From: Tropicimonas sp047971885
Lineage (GTDB): Bacteria; Pseudomonadota; Alphaproteobacteria; Rhodobacterales; Rhodobacteraceae
Direction: 5' to 3'
Assembly: GCF_047971885.1 (NCBI RefSeq)
Contig: NZ_JBKEAE010000008.1
Coordinates: 17,360 to 81,359 of the forward strand
DNA: 64,000 nucleotides
Below the pieces are notes generated by a model. The model did not search any database and had not been told where the DNA came from. It saw only the letters and a list, made by a program, of their open reading frames with translations. Below are positions 25,743-33,079 of the stretch, in pieces. Position 1 is the stretch's first letter; each line of letters begins with the position of its first letter. Both the position numbers and the translations under genes were made by a program.

Positions 25743-26303
25743 TCAGTCCGCGAACGCGGCGGCAAGGTTTTCGGGAAGAGCGAACTCGGCCAGAACGCGG
25801 GCGCGCGCATCGGACGACATCTTCCGCGCCGTCTTGAACACGATATCGGCAATCTTCTCGTCGGAATGCCTGGCGGCGAAAGGTGCGAAATACCATTTCA
25901 GGAAGACGAAGCAGATCACGTTTTCCAGCGACTGCACCTCGGCATCCCGCTTCAGCCCTTCCTTGCGCAGCATTCGTCCGGCCTCGGCGATCTGCTCTTC
26001 CCGATAGCCGGACGCCTTCATGAAGGCCCCTACCCGTTCGGCGTGATGGCGGGCCAGATCGCGCCGCCAGGTCAGGTAGCCGGTTCGTCCCTCGGGATAA
26101 TCGGTGCGTTTCAGAATCCAGCGCTCGACATGCTGCCCGCGCGCCGCGATCAGCAGCAGGTCGGACGCCTCGGGATAAAGCCGGCGCGCCTCCGCACTCA
26201 TCCGCTCGCCATAGAGCTGCGCTTCGGGTCGCCCCTCGTCCAGCCTGGGGTCGGCGGCATTCGCCGCATCGATCGCCGCAATCACATCGTCAAGTCTGCT
26301 CAT
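25743..26303 (-). CDS. DUF4202 domain-containing protein
   Basis: A 186-residue protein matching the DUF4202 family, whose biochemical function is unknown. Typical features are the N-terminal DDVIAAIDAANAADP, the central RGQHVERWILKRTDYPEGR, the HHAERVGAFMKASGY segment and KRDAEVQSLENVICFVFLKW. The repeated His/Asp placement suggests a metal-dependent HD-like fold, but that is only an impression. It has no co-transcribed partner here; it is the last normal gene before the decayed mobile region. Confidence 0.82.
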   Translation of the reverse strand: MSRLDDVIAAIDAANAADPRLDEGRPEAQLYGERMSAEARRLYPEASDLLLIAARGQHVERWILKRTDYPEGRTGYLTWRRDLARHHAERVGAFMKASGYREEQIAEAGRMLRKEGLKRDAEVQSLENVICFVFLKWYFAPFAARHSDEKIADIVFKTARKMSSDARARVLAEFALPENLAAAFAD

Positions 26304-26474
26304 GCGCCCGGGCTATCCCAGCCGCCCGCCCCATTCAAGAGCCCGCACTGCGCACTTTGCCGTTTTCCAGACGACCGGCCATGCCTGATATCGGTATTCC
26401 CTGACTCACCGCCACTTATCCCCGCGGACTTTTCGGGGCTTGTGCAGTTTCTGCTCCTCTAGAGTCGTTCGCGA

Positions 26475-26690
26475 TCAGGTTGGGGCATAGCCTGCGTTTC
26501 GGAGGCAGTTTGCGCTCTCTTTTTTGGCTGATTGCGTCAAGGGCTGTCTTGATCGCATCGCACAAGGTGTCGAAGCACCTTGGGGCGAGGCTGCGGACGA
26601 TGCATTTGATCTTTGCGAACATCTGTTCGATCGGATTGAGGTCGGGCGAGTATGGCGGAAGGACCCAGTGTTTGTTTCGGGGTGGCCCGA
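26475..26690 (-). pseudogene. IS630-family transposase remnant (C-terminal end)
   Basis: Read on the minus strand, 26690 downwards gives NKHWVLPPYSPDLNPIEQMF and then AKIKCIVRSLAPRCFDTLCD, the C-terminal part of an IS630-type DDE transposase with the last catalytic Glu in NPIEQ. The end of the protein (ANCLRNAGYAPT, stop at 26475) is in another frame, the shift lying at a run of six A/T around 26520-26525. Upstream of 26690 a stop closes the frame and no earlier transposase sequence is recognisable. It is therefore a truncated, frameshifted fossil. Confidence 0.75.
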
Positions 26691-26759
26691 CTCCGCCATG
26701 TTATGCCGGGGATTGCCCGCAGGTGACGGAGCAGAGCGCCATACACGAGGAGACGGACC

Positions 26760-27211
26760 ATGGGAGGGCGGCTGCGCGTCCAAACGAAAAAGCGCGGGCG
26801 GCTGGCGCGTTTCCCAATCACGCCCACGCTTGCCGAAGTCATCGGCGCAACCCCGCCAGGGCAATATTGATCCTGACGAACGCAACCGGGAACCAATTGA
26901 CCACACATAGGGCTTCAGAGGCCGTCAGACAGTGGTAGGACAAGGTCAAGCTGTCCAAAGACCTTCGGTTGTATGATGCAAGGGGCACAGCCGCCACAAT
27001 GCTACTAAATGCGGGCCTGTCACTGGCCGAAATCACAAATCACATGGGCTGGTCTGTCCGATACGCGGCGAACGTCATCAAGCATTATGCACGGGTCTCA
27101 CCCGACGAAACAGACGCCGTTTTGGTCAAACTGGCGCAGTCAAAAAGGGGGGGGCAGCGTGAACAAAACTGTAAACGCACCTGTAAACGGCGCATGGCGC
27201 GCAAAGGGTAG
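26760..27211 (+). pseudogene. Tyrosine recombinase/integrase remnant next to tRNA-Cys
   Basis: Only the C-terminal part of an integrase survives. The frame from 26760 reads RVQTKKRGRLARFPITPTLA and EVIGATPPGQ; after a shift near 26860 the frame LILTNATGNQLTTHRASEAV continues, is interrupted by TAG at 26936-26938, and goes on as DLRLYDARGTAATMLLNAGL and SLAEITNHMGWSVRYAANVI, then KHYARVSPDETDAVL. Arg of the HxxR box (here YDAR), the HMGW region and the nucleophile-like Tyr of KHYAR are in the right order. One frameshift plus one nonsense codon and loss of the N-terminal half make it non-functional. Its end lies 25 bp from the tRNA-Cys 3' end, the usual position of a tRNA-targeting integrase. 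Confidence 0.72.
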
Positions 27212-27236
27212 TTTGAAGCAAGTCACTGAAAGTAAA

Positions 27237-27310
27237 TGGAGGCGAGTACCGGAATCGAACCGGTGTACACGGATTTGCAATCCGCTGCGTCACCACTCCG
27301 CCAACTCGCC
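27237..27310 (-). tRNA. tRNA-Cys (anticodon GCA)
   Basis: Minus-strand cloverleaf: acceptor GGCGAGT (27310-27304) pairs with ACTCGCC (27247-27241), the discriminator is U as expected for tRNA-Cys, and CCA is encoded at 27239-27237. The anticodon loop TTGCAAA gives GCA, and the T-loop GGTTCGATTCC is canonical. Integrase remnants lie directly beyond its 3' end, and fragments of IS5 and a Tn7-like element lie on its 5' side. Confidence 0.95.
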
Positions 27311-27438
27311 GGGGGCATCGTTTCCTTATGGACAAGTGTCAGGGTCGTCAAGGGTCTACCACACCGGCTAACGGTTTCCTGTCCGTGCCTGTTTCGCTTG
27401 TCTCAGACAACGATTCCTGTGTTTCGATCATGGTAGGG

Positions 27439-27600
27439 GCAGTTCATCTTGGACTCGACACGGCTCCGGCGGTGATAATCGCTCCATCGTCGCCAGATAG
27501 CGCGGCTCAGATATCTTAAGGCCCGCAGAGCTTCGTTGCGTGCGACGGCGCCCGGGTTCGTCGGCTTCCATGGCTTGGCGGTTTTGCGGGGCGGGATGTC
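27439..27600 (-). pseudogene. IS5-family transposase fragment
   Basis: The minus-strand frame reads DIPPRKTAKPWKPTNPGAVA then RNEALRALRYLSRAIWRRWS and DYHRRSRVESKMNC, a stretch near the C-terminus of common alphaproteobacterial IS5-group transposases (IPPRKxxKPWKP... YHRRSRVExKM with the last catalytic Glu). The usual continuation (VKLLGQ...) is missing and replaced by unrelated residues, and nothing of the N-terminal part remains. The fragment overlaps, in another frame, the tail of the TnsA-like ORF, so the two relics are fused by deletion or insertion. Confidence 0.7.
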
Positions 27601-28220
27601 TTTGTTGCACAAATCGGCTGATGATCGGAGTTCCCCATTCCCTGGACAGACCTATAATAACCTTCGAACGGCTGGTTCAGATCGCCAAGCGAGGCAAAGC
27701 CCTGCAAGAGTTCCAGATTCTGCACCAGAGCCTTCGGCAATTCCCGCTCGGTGACGATTCCCCAATCCACACCCCGGGCAGACCAACAGCGCCGTTCGAT
27801 CTCCAGCTTCTCGATGGTGCGCGGCTTGCCCAAGGCATCAGACGGCTTGATCGACCGTGCGATCGTGACGATCCTGCCATCCCGCTCCAGATCGATCACC
27901 AGATCGGTGGTCTGGACCAGCGCCACCCGGCTCTTGCTATCGACCGGATGCCGGAACCCGGCCGCTTCGGCGATGCTCTGCGTCTCATCGCGGTCCAGCG
28001 GGAACTGCTCGCGGATATCGCGCACGTCATCGCGAAAGTCGTAGATCAGAAAGGCGCAGCGTTCGATATCCGAGAGCAGGTGATGGACGCGCCCGGTAAT
28101 CACTCCCGAAAGCCGATGCGAGCGACCGCGTGAAGCCACATCCTGCACATTCAGCCAGGGCTGTAGTCGGCGCCCCCCCACGCGCCTCCTTGCAAAAGCA
28201 CGCGATTCTCGCTTCGTCAA
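27516..28220 (-). pseudogene. tnsA: TnsA-like Tn7-family endonuclease, truncated
   Basis: The first ~190 of 234 codons match TnsA, the endonuclease that makes the 5' cuts at Tn7-type transposon ends. Visible blocks are LQPWLNVQDVASRGRSHRLS, GRVHHLLSDIERCAFLIYDF, DIREQFPLDRDETQSIAEAA, ALVQTTDLVIDL and ARSIKPSDALGKPRTIEKLE, ending in DWGIVTERELPKALVQNLEL. The catalytic E (SDIERC), D (QTTDLV) and K (SIKPSD) of the restriction-like fold are all present. The start is a TTG at 28220; the C-terminal part is lost and the last ~40 codons are out-of-frame IS5 sequence. No tnsB, tnsC or tnsD/tniQ follows. Orientation and position relative to glmS are those of an inserted Tn7. Confidence 0.75.
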
Positions 28221-28359
28221 ATCCGTAGCACGATCTCGTATCCGTGAGTCCCGGTGACTCGATACGAAATCACACTACCACAGACAGCATTCGACGCCGA
28301 ACATTATTGGTGGTCGACAGACTATATAGCTTTACGACAAACTACATTGGAACTTCACA
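28221..28359 (-). mobile_element. Candidate Tn7-like right end at the glmS attachment site
   Basis: Between glmS and the tnsA relic the sequence turns AT-rich. Reading away from glmS, a TGT terminus (TGTGAAGTTCC) begins at 28359, after 25 bp of spacer from the glmS stop, the classical attTn7 distance. Inside it are two direct repeats, CGACAAACTACA at 28335-28346 and CGACAGACTATA at 28315-28326 (10 of 12 identical, 20-bp period, plus-strand reading), resembling TnsB binding sites; a weaker third starts near 28292. The opposite end and target duplication were not found. Confidence 0.55.
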
Positions 28360-28384
28360 ACCACCAGATGCCGGGACTGAACAC

Positions 28385-30202
28385 CTACTCCACAGTTACC
28401 GATTTGGCCAGGTTCCGTGGTTGATCGACGTCCGTGCCTTTTGCGACGGCCGCGTCGTAGGCGAGGAGTTGCGCCGGCAGGGCGTAGAGGATGGGGGCGA
28501 GCTGTGGCGGGACGGCGGGCATGATCATGGTTTGCCAGCAGCCGTCCGAAGCCATGCGGGCGCCTTCGGGATCGGTGATCAGCAGCACCTTTCCGCCGCG
28601 CGCCATGACCTCCTGCATGTTCGAGACGGTCTTGTCGAACAATCCGTCGCTCGGCGCCATGACGATTACCGGAACGGTCTTGTCGACCAGCGCGATGGGA
28701 CCGTGCTTCAGTTCGCCCGATGCGTAGCCTTCGGCGTGAATGTAGCTGATTTCCTTCAGCTTCAGCGCCCCCTCTAGCGCCAGCGGATACATCGCCCCGC
28801 GTCCGAGGAACAGCACGTCGCGCGCCTCGGAGATCCCCTTGGCGACCTCGGCGATACGGGCGGATTGCGCGAGGGCGAAATTCATCAGTCCGGGCAGGCG
28901 CCGCAGGTTGGCGAGGCTCTCCTCAAGCTCGTCCCGGTAGATATAGCCGCGCTCGAACCCCGCCTTGAGCGCCAGCAGGTGGAGCACCGACAACTGGCAG
29001 GTGAACGCCTTGGTCGAGGCGACGCCGATTTCGGCCCCGGCGCAGATCGGCAGCACAACGTCGGATTCGCGGGCGATCGAGCTCTCGGTGACGTTGACAA
29101 CCGAGGCGATACGGGCGGCCTTGCCCTCGCAATAGCGCAGGGCGGCCAGCGTATCGGCCGTCTCGCCCGACTGGCTGACAAAGATGGCCAGCGTCCGCGG
29201 GGCGACCGGCGGTTCGCGGTAGCGGAACTCCGACGCGACGTCGATTTCGACCGGCAGGTGGGCGATCTGCTCGAACCAGTATTTGGCCACGAAACAGGCA
29301 TAGAAGGCGGTGCCGCAGGCAACCATCTTGATGTGGTCGAACTGGCTGAAATCGATGCCCGGATCGGGAAGCCGGATGTCGCCCGCAGCCAGATAATGGG
29401 CCAGCGCCTCGCCCAGAACCGTTGGCTGCTCGTGAATTTCCTTGGCCATAAAATGGCGGTAGCCACCCTTTTCGATCCGGGCGAGGTCGATATGCACCGT
29501 CTTGACCGGCCGGTTGACGAGACGGCCGTCCCGATCGCGGATTTCAATCGCACTGCGGCTGAGACAGGCCCAGTCGCCTTCCTCGAGATAGGTGATCCGG
29601 TTGGTCAGCGGCGCCAGTGCCATGGCGTCGGAACCGACATAGACCTCTCCCTCGCCATGGCCGATGGCCAGTGGCGAGCCCTTGCGGGCAACGATCATCA
29701 GGTCATCTTCGCCCTCGAAGAGGAGCGCCAGCGCATAGGCCCCGCTGAGCCGTTCTATGGCGCGGGCGGCGGCCTCGCAATGCGGCAGCCCCTGATCCAG
29801 GTGGTGCTGGACCAGCAGGGCGATGACCTCGGTATCCGTTTCGCTTTCGAAGCACATTCCGGCCGCTTCGAGTTCGCTGCGCAGTTCGCGGAAATTCTCG
29901 ATGATCCCGTTATGCACCACCGCCACGGTCCGGGCGCGATGCGGATGGGCGTTCTGCACGCTCGGCGCGCCGTGCGTCGCCCAGCGGGTGTGGCCGATGC
30001 CCGCCTTGCCGGCCAGCGGTTCGTGGACCAGCAGGTCCGACAGGTTGATCAGCTTGCCCACGGCACGGCGCCGGTCGAGCGCGCCGTCGTTGACGGTGGC
30101 GATCCCGGCGCTGTCATAGCCGCGGTATTCGAGCCGCTTGAGGGCTTCGACCAGGATCGGCGCAACCTCGTGATCGCCGAGCACTCCGACAATTCCGCAC
30201 AT
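28385..30202 (-). CDS. glmS: Glutamine-fructose-6-phosphate aminotransferase (isomerizing)
   Basis: Makes glucosamine-6-phosphate from fructose-6-phosphate and glutamine, the first step of UDP-GlcNAc synthesis. The 605-residue chain starts MCGIVGVLG with the N-terminal nucleophile Cys2, then the glutaminase domain (GHTRWATHGAP, HNGIIENF), two SIS domains (VSQSGETADTLAALRYCE, AEGYASGELKHGPIALVD) and the universal C-terminus DQPRNLAKSVTVE. Its ATG overlaps the glmU stop by 1 nt. The conserved 3' end forms the TnsD recognition site of attTn7, and a Tn7-type relic lies 25 bp beyond the stop. Confidence 0.98.
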   Translation of the reverse strand: MCGIVGVLGDHEVAPILVEALKRLEYRGYDSAGIATVNDGALDRRRAVGKLINLSDLLVHEPLAGKAGIGHTRWATHGAPSVQNAHPHRARTVAVVHNGIIENFRELRSELEAAGMCFESETDTEVIALLVQHHLDQGLPHCEAAARAIERLSGAYALALLFEGEDDLMIVARKGSPLAIGHGEGEVYVGSDAMALAPLTNRITYLEEGDWACLSRSAIEIRDRDGRLVNRPVKTVHIDLARIEKGGYRHFMAKEIHEQPTVLGEALAHYLAAGDIRLPDPGIDFSQFDHIKMVACGTAFYACFVAKYWFEQIAHLPVEIDVASEFRYREPPVAPRTLAIFVSQSGETADTLAALRYCEGKAARIASVVNVTESSIARESDVVLPICAGAEIGVASTKAFTCQLSVLHLLALKAGFERGYIYRDELEESLANLRRLPGLMNFALAQSARIAEVAKGISEARDVLFLGRGAMYPLALEGALKLKEISYIHAEGYASGELKHGPIALVDKTVPVIVMAPSDGLFDKTVSNMQEVMARGGKVLLITDPEGARMASDGCWQTMIMPAVPPQLAPILYALPAQLLAYDAAVAKGTDVDQPRNLAKSVTVE

Positions 30203-31557
30203 CAGGATTTTCCTTCGGCCAGCTTTGCCTTGATGGCGCGCAGGCGGCTCATCAGCCGCCGCGCGAATTCGGGCTTGTTTTCCTGGCGGGGCCGGGCGAT
30301 GGCCATGGCACCCGCCGGCACGTCCATCGTCACCACGGTTCCCGTCGCCGTCATCGCCTCGTCGCCGATACGCACCGGCGCCACCAGCATCGTATCCGAC
30401 CCGATGAAGACATCGGCACCGATCTCGGTCCGGTGCTTCATGTGGCCGTCGTAATTGCAGGTGATCGTTCCGGCACCGATATTGCTGCGCGCGCCGATGC
30501 CCGCATCGCCGATATAGCTCAGGTGGTTGATCTTGGCGCCCTCCTCCACCTGCGCGTTCTTGACCTCGACAAAATTGCCGACGCGCACGTTTTCGGCCAG
30601 TTCCGCGCCGAGGCGCAGGCGGGCATAGGGGCCGACGACCGCCCCGCGCGAGACATGGCAGCCTTCGAGATGGCTGAAGGCGCGGATACGGGCGCCGGTC
30701 TCGACCGTCACCCCGGGGCCGAACCAGACATCGGGCTCGACCGTCGCATCGCGCCCGATGGCGGTGTCGTAGCTGAACCAGACGGTATCGGGCGCCTGAA
30801 GCGTCACCCCGTTGTCGAGCGCCTCGGCACGGGCGCGCGCCTGAAACGCCGCTTCGGCGGCGGCAAGGTCACGCCGGGAATTCACCCCCATCGTCTCGGC
30901 TTCATCGCAGGTGACCGCCGTCGCCGAAAGCCCGCGCCGGCGGGCGATGCCGATGATATCGGTCAGATAGTATTCGCCGGCAGCGTTGTCGTTGCCAACC
31001 GCTTCGATCAGGTCGAACAGAAGACCGGCATCGGCGCAGATCACCCCGGAGTTGCACAGCGTGATCGCCCGTTCCGCTGCGGTCGCATCCTTGAACTCGA
31101 CAATGCGCTCCAGTTCGTCACCGTTCATCACCAGCCGGCCATACCGCCCGGGATCGGCGGCTTCGAACCCCAGCACGACAACCGCATGGCCGTCCCGCGC
31201 CTCAAGCATCGACCGAAGCGTTCCGGGCCGGATGAACGGGGTATCGCCGTATAGGACGATCACCTCGCCCTCGAACCCGTCCAGCGCCTCGCGCGCCTGC
31301 GCAACCGCGTGGGCCGTGCCGAGCCGTTCGCGCTGAACGACAACCTGCGCCTCGGGGTCGATGTCCCGAACCGACGCTTCGACCGTTTCGGCGCCGTGGC
31401 CGGCGACGATCACGGTTTTCCATGGCTCCAGCGCCGCGCCCGAAAGCATGGCGTGATGCAACAGGGAGGTGCCGGCCACCTGATGCAGGACCTTGGGCAG
31501 GTCCGATTTCATCCGGGTTCCCTGTCCGGCGGCAAGGATGACAAGACTGGTGGACAT
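30202..31557 (-). CDS. glmU: Bifunctional N-acetylglucosamine-1-phosphate uridyltransferase / glucosamine-1-phosphate acetyltransferase
   Basis: Acetylates glucosamine-1-phosphate and couples it to UTP to give UDP-GlcNAc for peptidoglycan and LPS. The 451-residue protein begins MSTSLVILAAGQGTRMKSDL with the pyrophosphorylase signature. It continues through YGDTPFI, AGEYYLTDI and a C-terminal left-handed beta-helix (NFVEVKNAQVEEGAKINHLS, GAGTITCNYDG). ATG at 31557 fits the motif spacing. It is the first gene of glmU-glmS, overlapping glmS by 1 nt. Confidence 0.97.
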   Translation of the reverse strand: MSTSLVILAAGQGTRMKSDLPKVLHQVAGTSLLHHAMLSGAALEPWKTVIVAGHGAETVEASVRDIDPEAQVVVQRERLGTAHAVAQAREALDGFEGEVIVLYGDTPFIRPGTLRSMLEARDGHAVVVLGFEAADPGRYGRLVMNGDELERIVEFKDATAAERAITLCNSGVICADAGLLFDLIEAVGNDNAAGEYYLTDIIGIARRRGLSATAVTCDEAETMGVNSRRDLAAAEAAFQARARAEALDNGVTLQAPDTVWFSYDTAIGRDATVEPDVWFGPGVTVETGARIRAFSHLEGCHVSRGAVVGPYARLRLGAELAENVRVGNFVEVKNAQVEEGAKINHLSYIGDAGIGARSNIGAGTITCNYDGHMKHRTEIGADVFIGSDTMLVAPVRIGDEAMTATGTVVTMDVPAGAMAIARPRQENKPEFARRLMSRLRAIKAKLAEGKS

Positions 31558-31680
31558 GGTGCTGCTCTTTTCTTCTGTCCGGTTCCGTATTACGCGGGGA
31601 GCATACCGGCGCAAGAGGCGGCCGGTCACATGCGGTGACACTCTGTAACAGGATTGGGCGCGGCGCGCCCGGGGGCTGCC

Positions 31681-32346
31681 TTGCGCACGGTTATCTTCGA
31701 TCTCGACGGAACGCTTGCCGATACCAGCGGCGACCTGATCGCGGCGGCAAACGCCTGTTTCGAAGGGCTTGGCCTCGGCTCGCCGCTCGATCGGGCCGCC
31801 GATGCCGCCACGGCCTTTCACGGCGGGCGGGCGATGCTGCAGCTCGGATTCGAACGGCTGAATGCCGCCGATATCGCGCCACTGGTCGAAACGCAGTTTC
31901 CCCTGCTGCTGGATCATTACGAGGCGGCGATAGACGTTCACACGCGGCTTTATCCCGGTGCGATCGAGGCGGTGGACAAACTGGCCTCGGCCGGCCACCC
32001 GGTCGGCATCTGTACCAACAAGCCCGCATACCTTGCCGAGAAACTGCTGCGGCGGCTTGGGGTGCGCGGTGCCTTCGCCTCGCTGATCGGTGCGGATACG
32101 CTACCGGTGCGCAAGCCGGACCCCAGGCCGCTGGCGGCCTCGATCGAACGGGCCGGCGGCTCGGTCCGGCGCGCGGTTCTGGTGGGCGATACCATCACCG
32201 ACCGGCAAACCGCCCGCGCCGCCGGCATCCCCTGCGTCCTCGTCACTTTCGGGCCGGAAGGGCGCGCCGTCGCAGCGCTCGAACCCGAAGCGCTGCTCGA
32301 TCGTTTCGGCGATCTGCCGGCGATCGTCGGCGGGCTGCCGGGCTGA
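31681..32346 (+). CDS. gph: HAD-family phosphatase, phosphoglycolate phosphatase-like
   Basis: Likely removes phosphate from 2-phosphoglycolate, a product of DNA repair or Rubisco. All HAD motifs are present: FDLDGTLADT near residues 5-14, the Thr motif CTNKPAYLAEKL, the Lys motif VRKPDPRPL and GDTITDRQTA. The helical cap between motifs I and II fits the Gph subgroup. About 221 residues from TTG at 31681; another TTG at 31654 would add nine residues. It is divergent from glmU across 123 bp. Exact substrate is inferred from family resemblance. Confidence 0.82.
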   Translation: MRTVIFDLDGTLADTSGDLIAAANACFEGLGLGSPLDRAADAATAFHGGRAMLQLGFERLNAADIAPLVETQFPLLLDHYEAAIDVHTRLYPGAIEAVDKLASAGHPVGICTNKPAYLAEKLLRRLGVRGAFASLIGADTLPVRKPDPRPLAASIERAGGSVRRAVLVGDTITDRQTARAAGIPCVLVTFGPEGRAVAALEPEALLDRFGDLPAIVGGLPG

Positions 32347-32354
32347 GGCTGCGA

Positions 32355-32774
32355 TCAGTATTCCAGCGAAATGGCCGCCGCACTGCTGACGGCAAGCCCG
32401 TTTGCGCAATCAGCAGGTCGATCGGTTTCGCCGGCGCAGGCCGAAACCCGTTCGACCATCAGGCGCGAGATATCCTCGCAGCCAATGCCCACAAGGTCGA
32501 ACTGCTGCACCTTGCTGCGGCCGGCACCGATGCCGCCGAGACGAAAATCCACCTGCCGGTCGAAGGTACCGCCGGCATCGAACACGGCGGTAAGGAGCGA
32601 GACATCGACCAGCGCCGGCCCACCTGCGTTGTGCAGCACGAATGTCAGCCGGCATCCGGTTTCGACGGGATCGGCGCGGTTGAGCTCCAGCGCCAGCCCG
32701 GCAGGCTGCGCTTCTGCGGGCGACAGCGCGCAGGCACCGGTCAGTGCGGCGGCAAGAACATGGGTGCGGGGCAT
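32355..32774 (-). CDS. Secreted hypothetical protein
   Basis: A 139-residue exported protein of unknown function, convergent with the phosphatase gene. MPRTHVLAAALTGACALSPA then EAQP is a signal peptide with cleavage after AEA. The mature part is beta-rich (LTFVLHNAGGPALVDVSLLT, AVFDAGGTFDRQVDFRLGGI) and has cysteines in pairs (ETGCRL, GIGCED, SACAGE, ADCANG) that could form disulfides. Another in-frame ATG lies at 32795. I recall similar short periplasmic proteins in roseobacters without a named function. Confidence 0.6.
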   Translation of the reverse strand: MPRTHVLAAALTGACALSPAEAQPAGLALELNRADPVETGCRLTFVLHNAGGPALVDVSLLTAVFDAGGTFDRQVDFRLGGIGAGRSKVQQFDLVGIGCEDISRLMVERVSACAGETDRPADCANGLAVSSAAAISLEY

Positions 32775-33079
32775 CGGCTTCGGATCGTCTTGCATCTGGC
32801 GGGTGTGATAGTACCCAACGGCGCTAGCATGGCGCGCAGCGGGCGGAAAGCGCCCCGTCGCCCGGTTTTTCCCGGCCGTTGTCGGGATGTGACGGCCGGG
32901 AGTATTTCGCACCTGCGGCATTTTTGCATGTGAGCGCAAACTGATGCTGCAACTGCACAATCGCCCGCCCGCGAGCCTTTCATTCAACATACGGTCATGA
33001 AAGAGAGTTGGCAGGAGGGGACAAATGCCGATGGGAGGTTCCGGGCGCCTCCGCGTCGTGTCGCGCCGAGGCTCGGACG

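Noticed and set aside
26420..26438. Short CCCCG/CGGGG hairpin with T-rich loop
   Set aside because: Only a 5-bp stem and no gene of suitable orientation directly upstream; too weak to call a terminator.
26524..26910. Plus-strand open frame of 128 codons over the IS630 remnant
   Set aside because: It is mostly the complement of transposase sequence; the recognisable motifs are on the minus strand (left part) and in the integrase frames (right part).
26304..27240. Search for a direct repeat of the tRNA-Cys 3' end as a second attachment site
   Set aside because: No matching copy of the T-arm/acceptor sequence was found to the left of the tRNA.
26304..28384. Possible CRISPR-associated (CAST-type) transposon at the glmS scar
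   Set aside because: Only tnsA-like sequence survives; no cas gene, no CRISPR-type repeats and no tniQ were seen in the interval.
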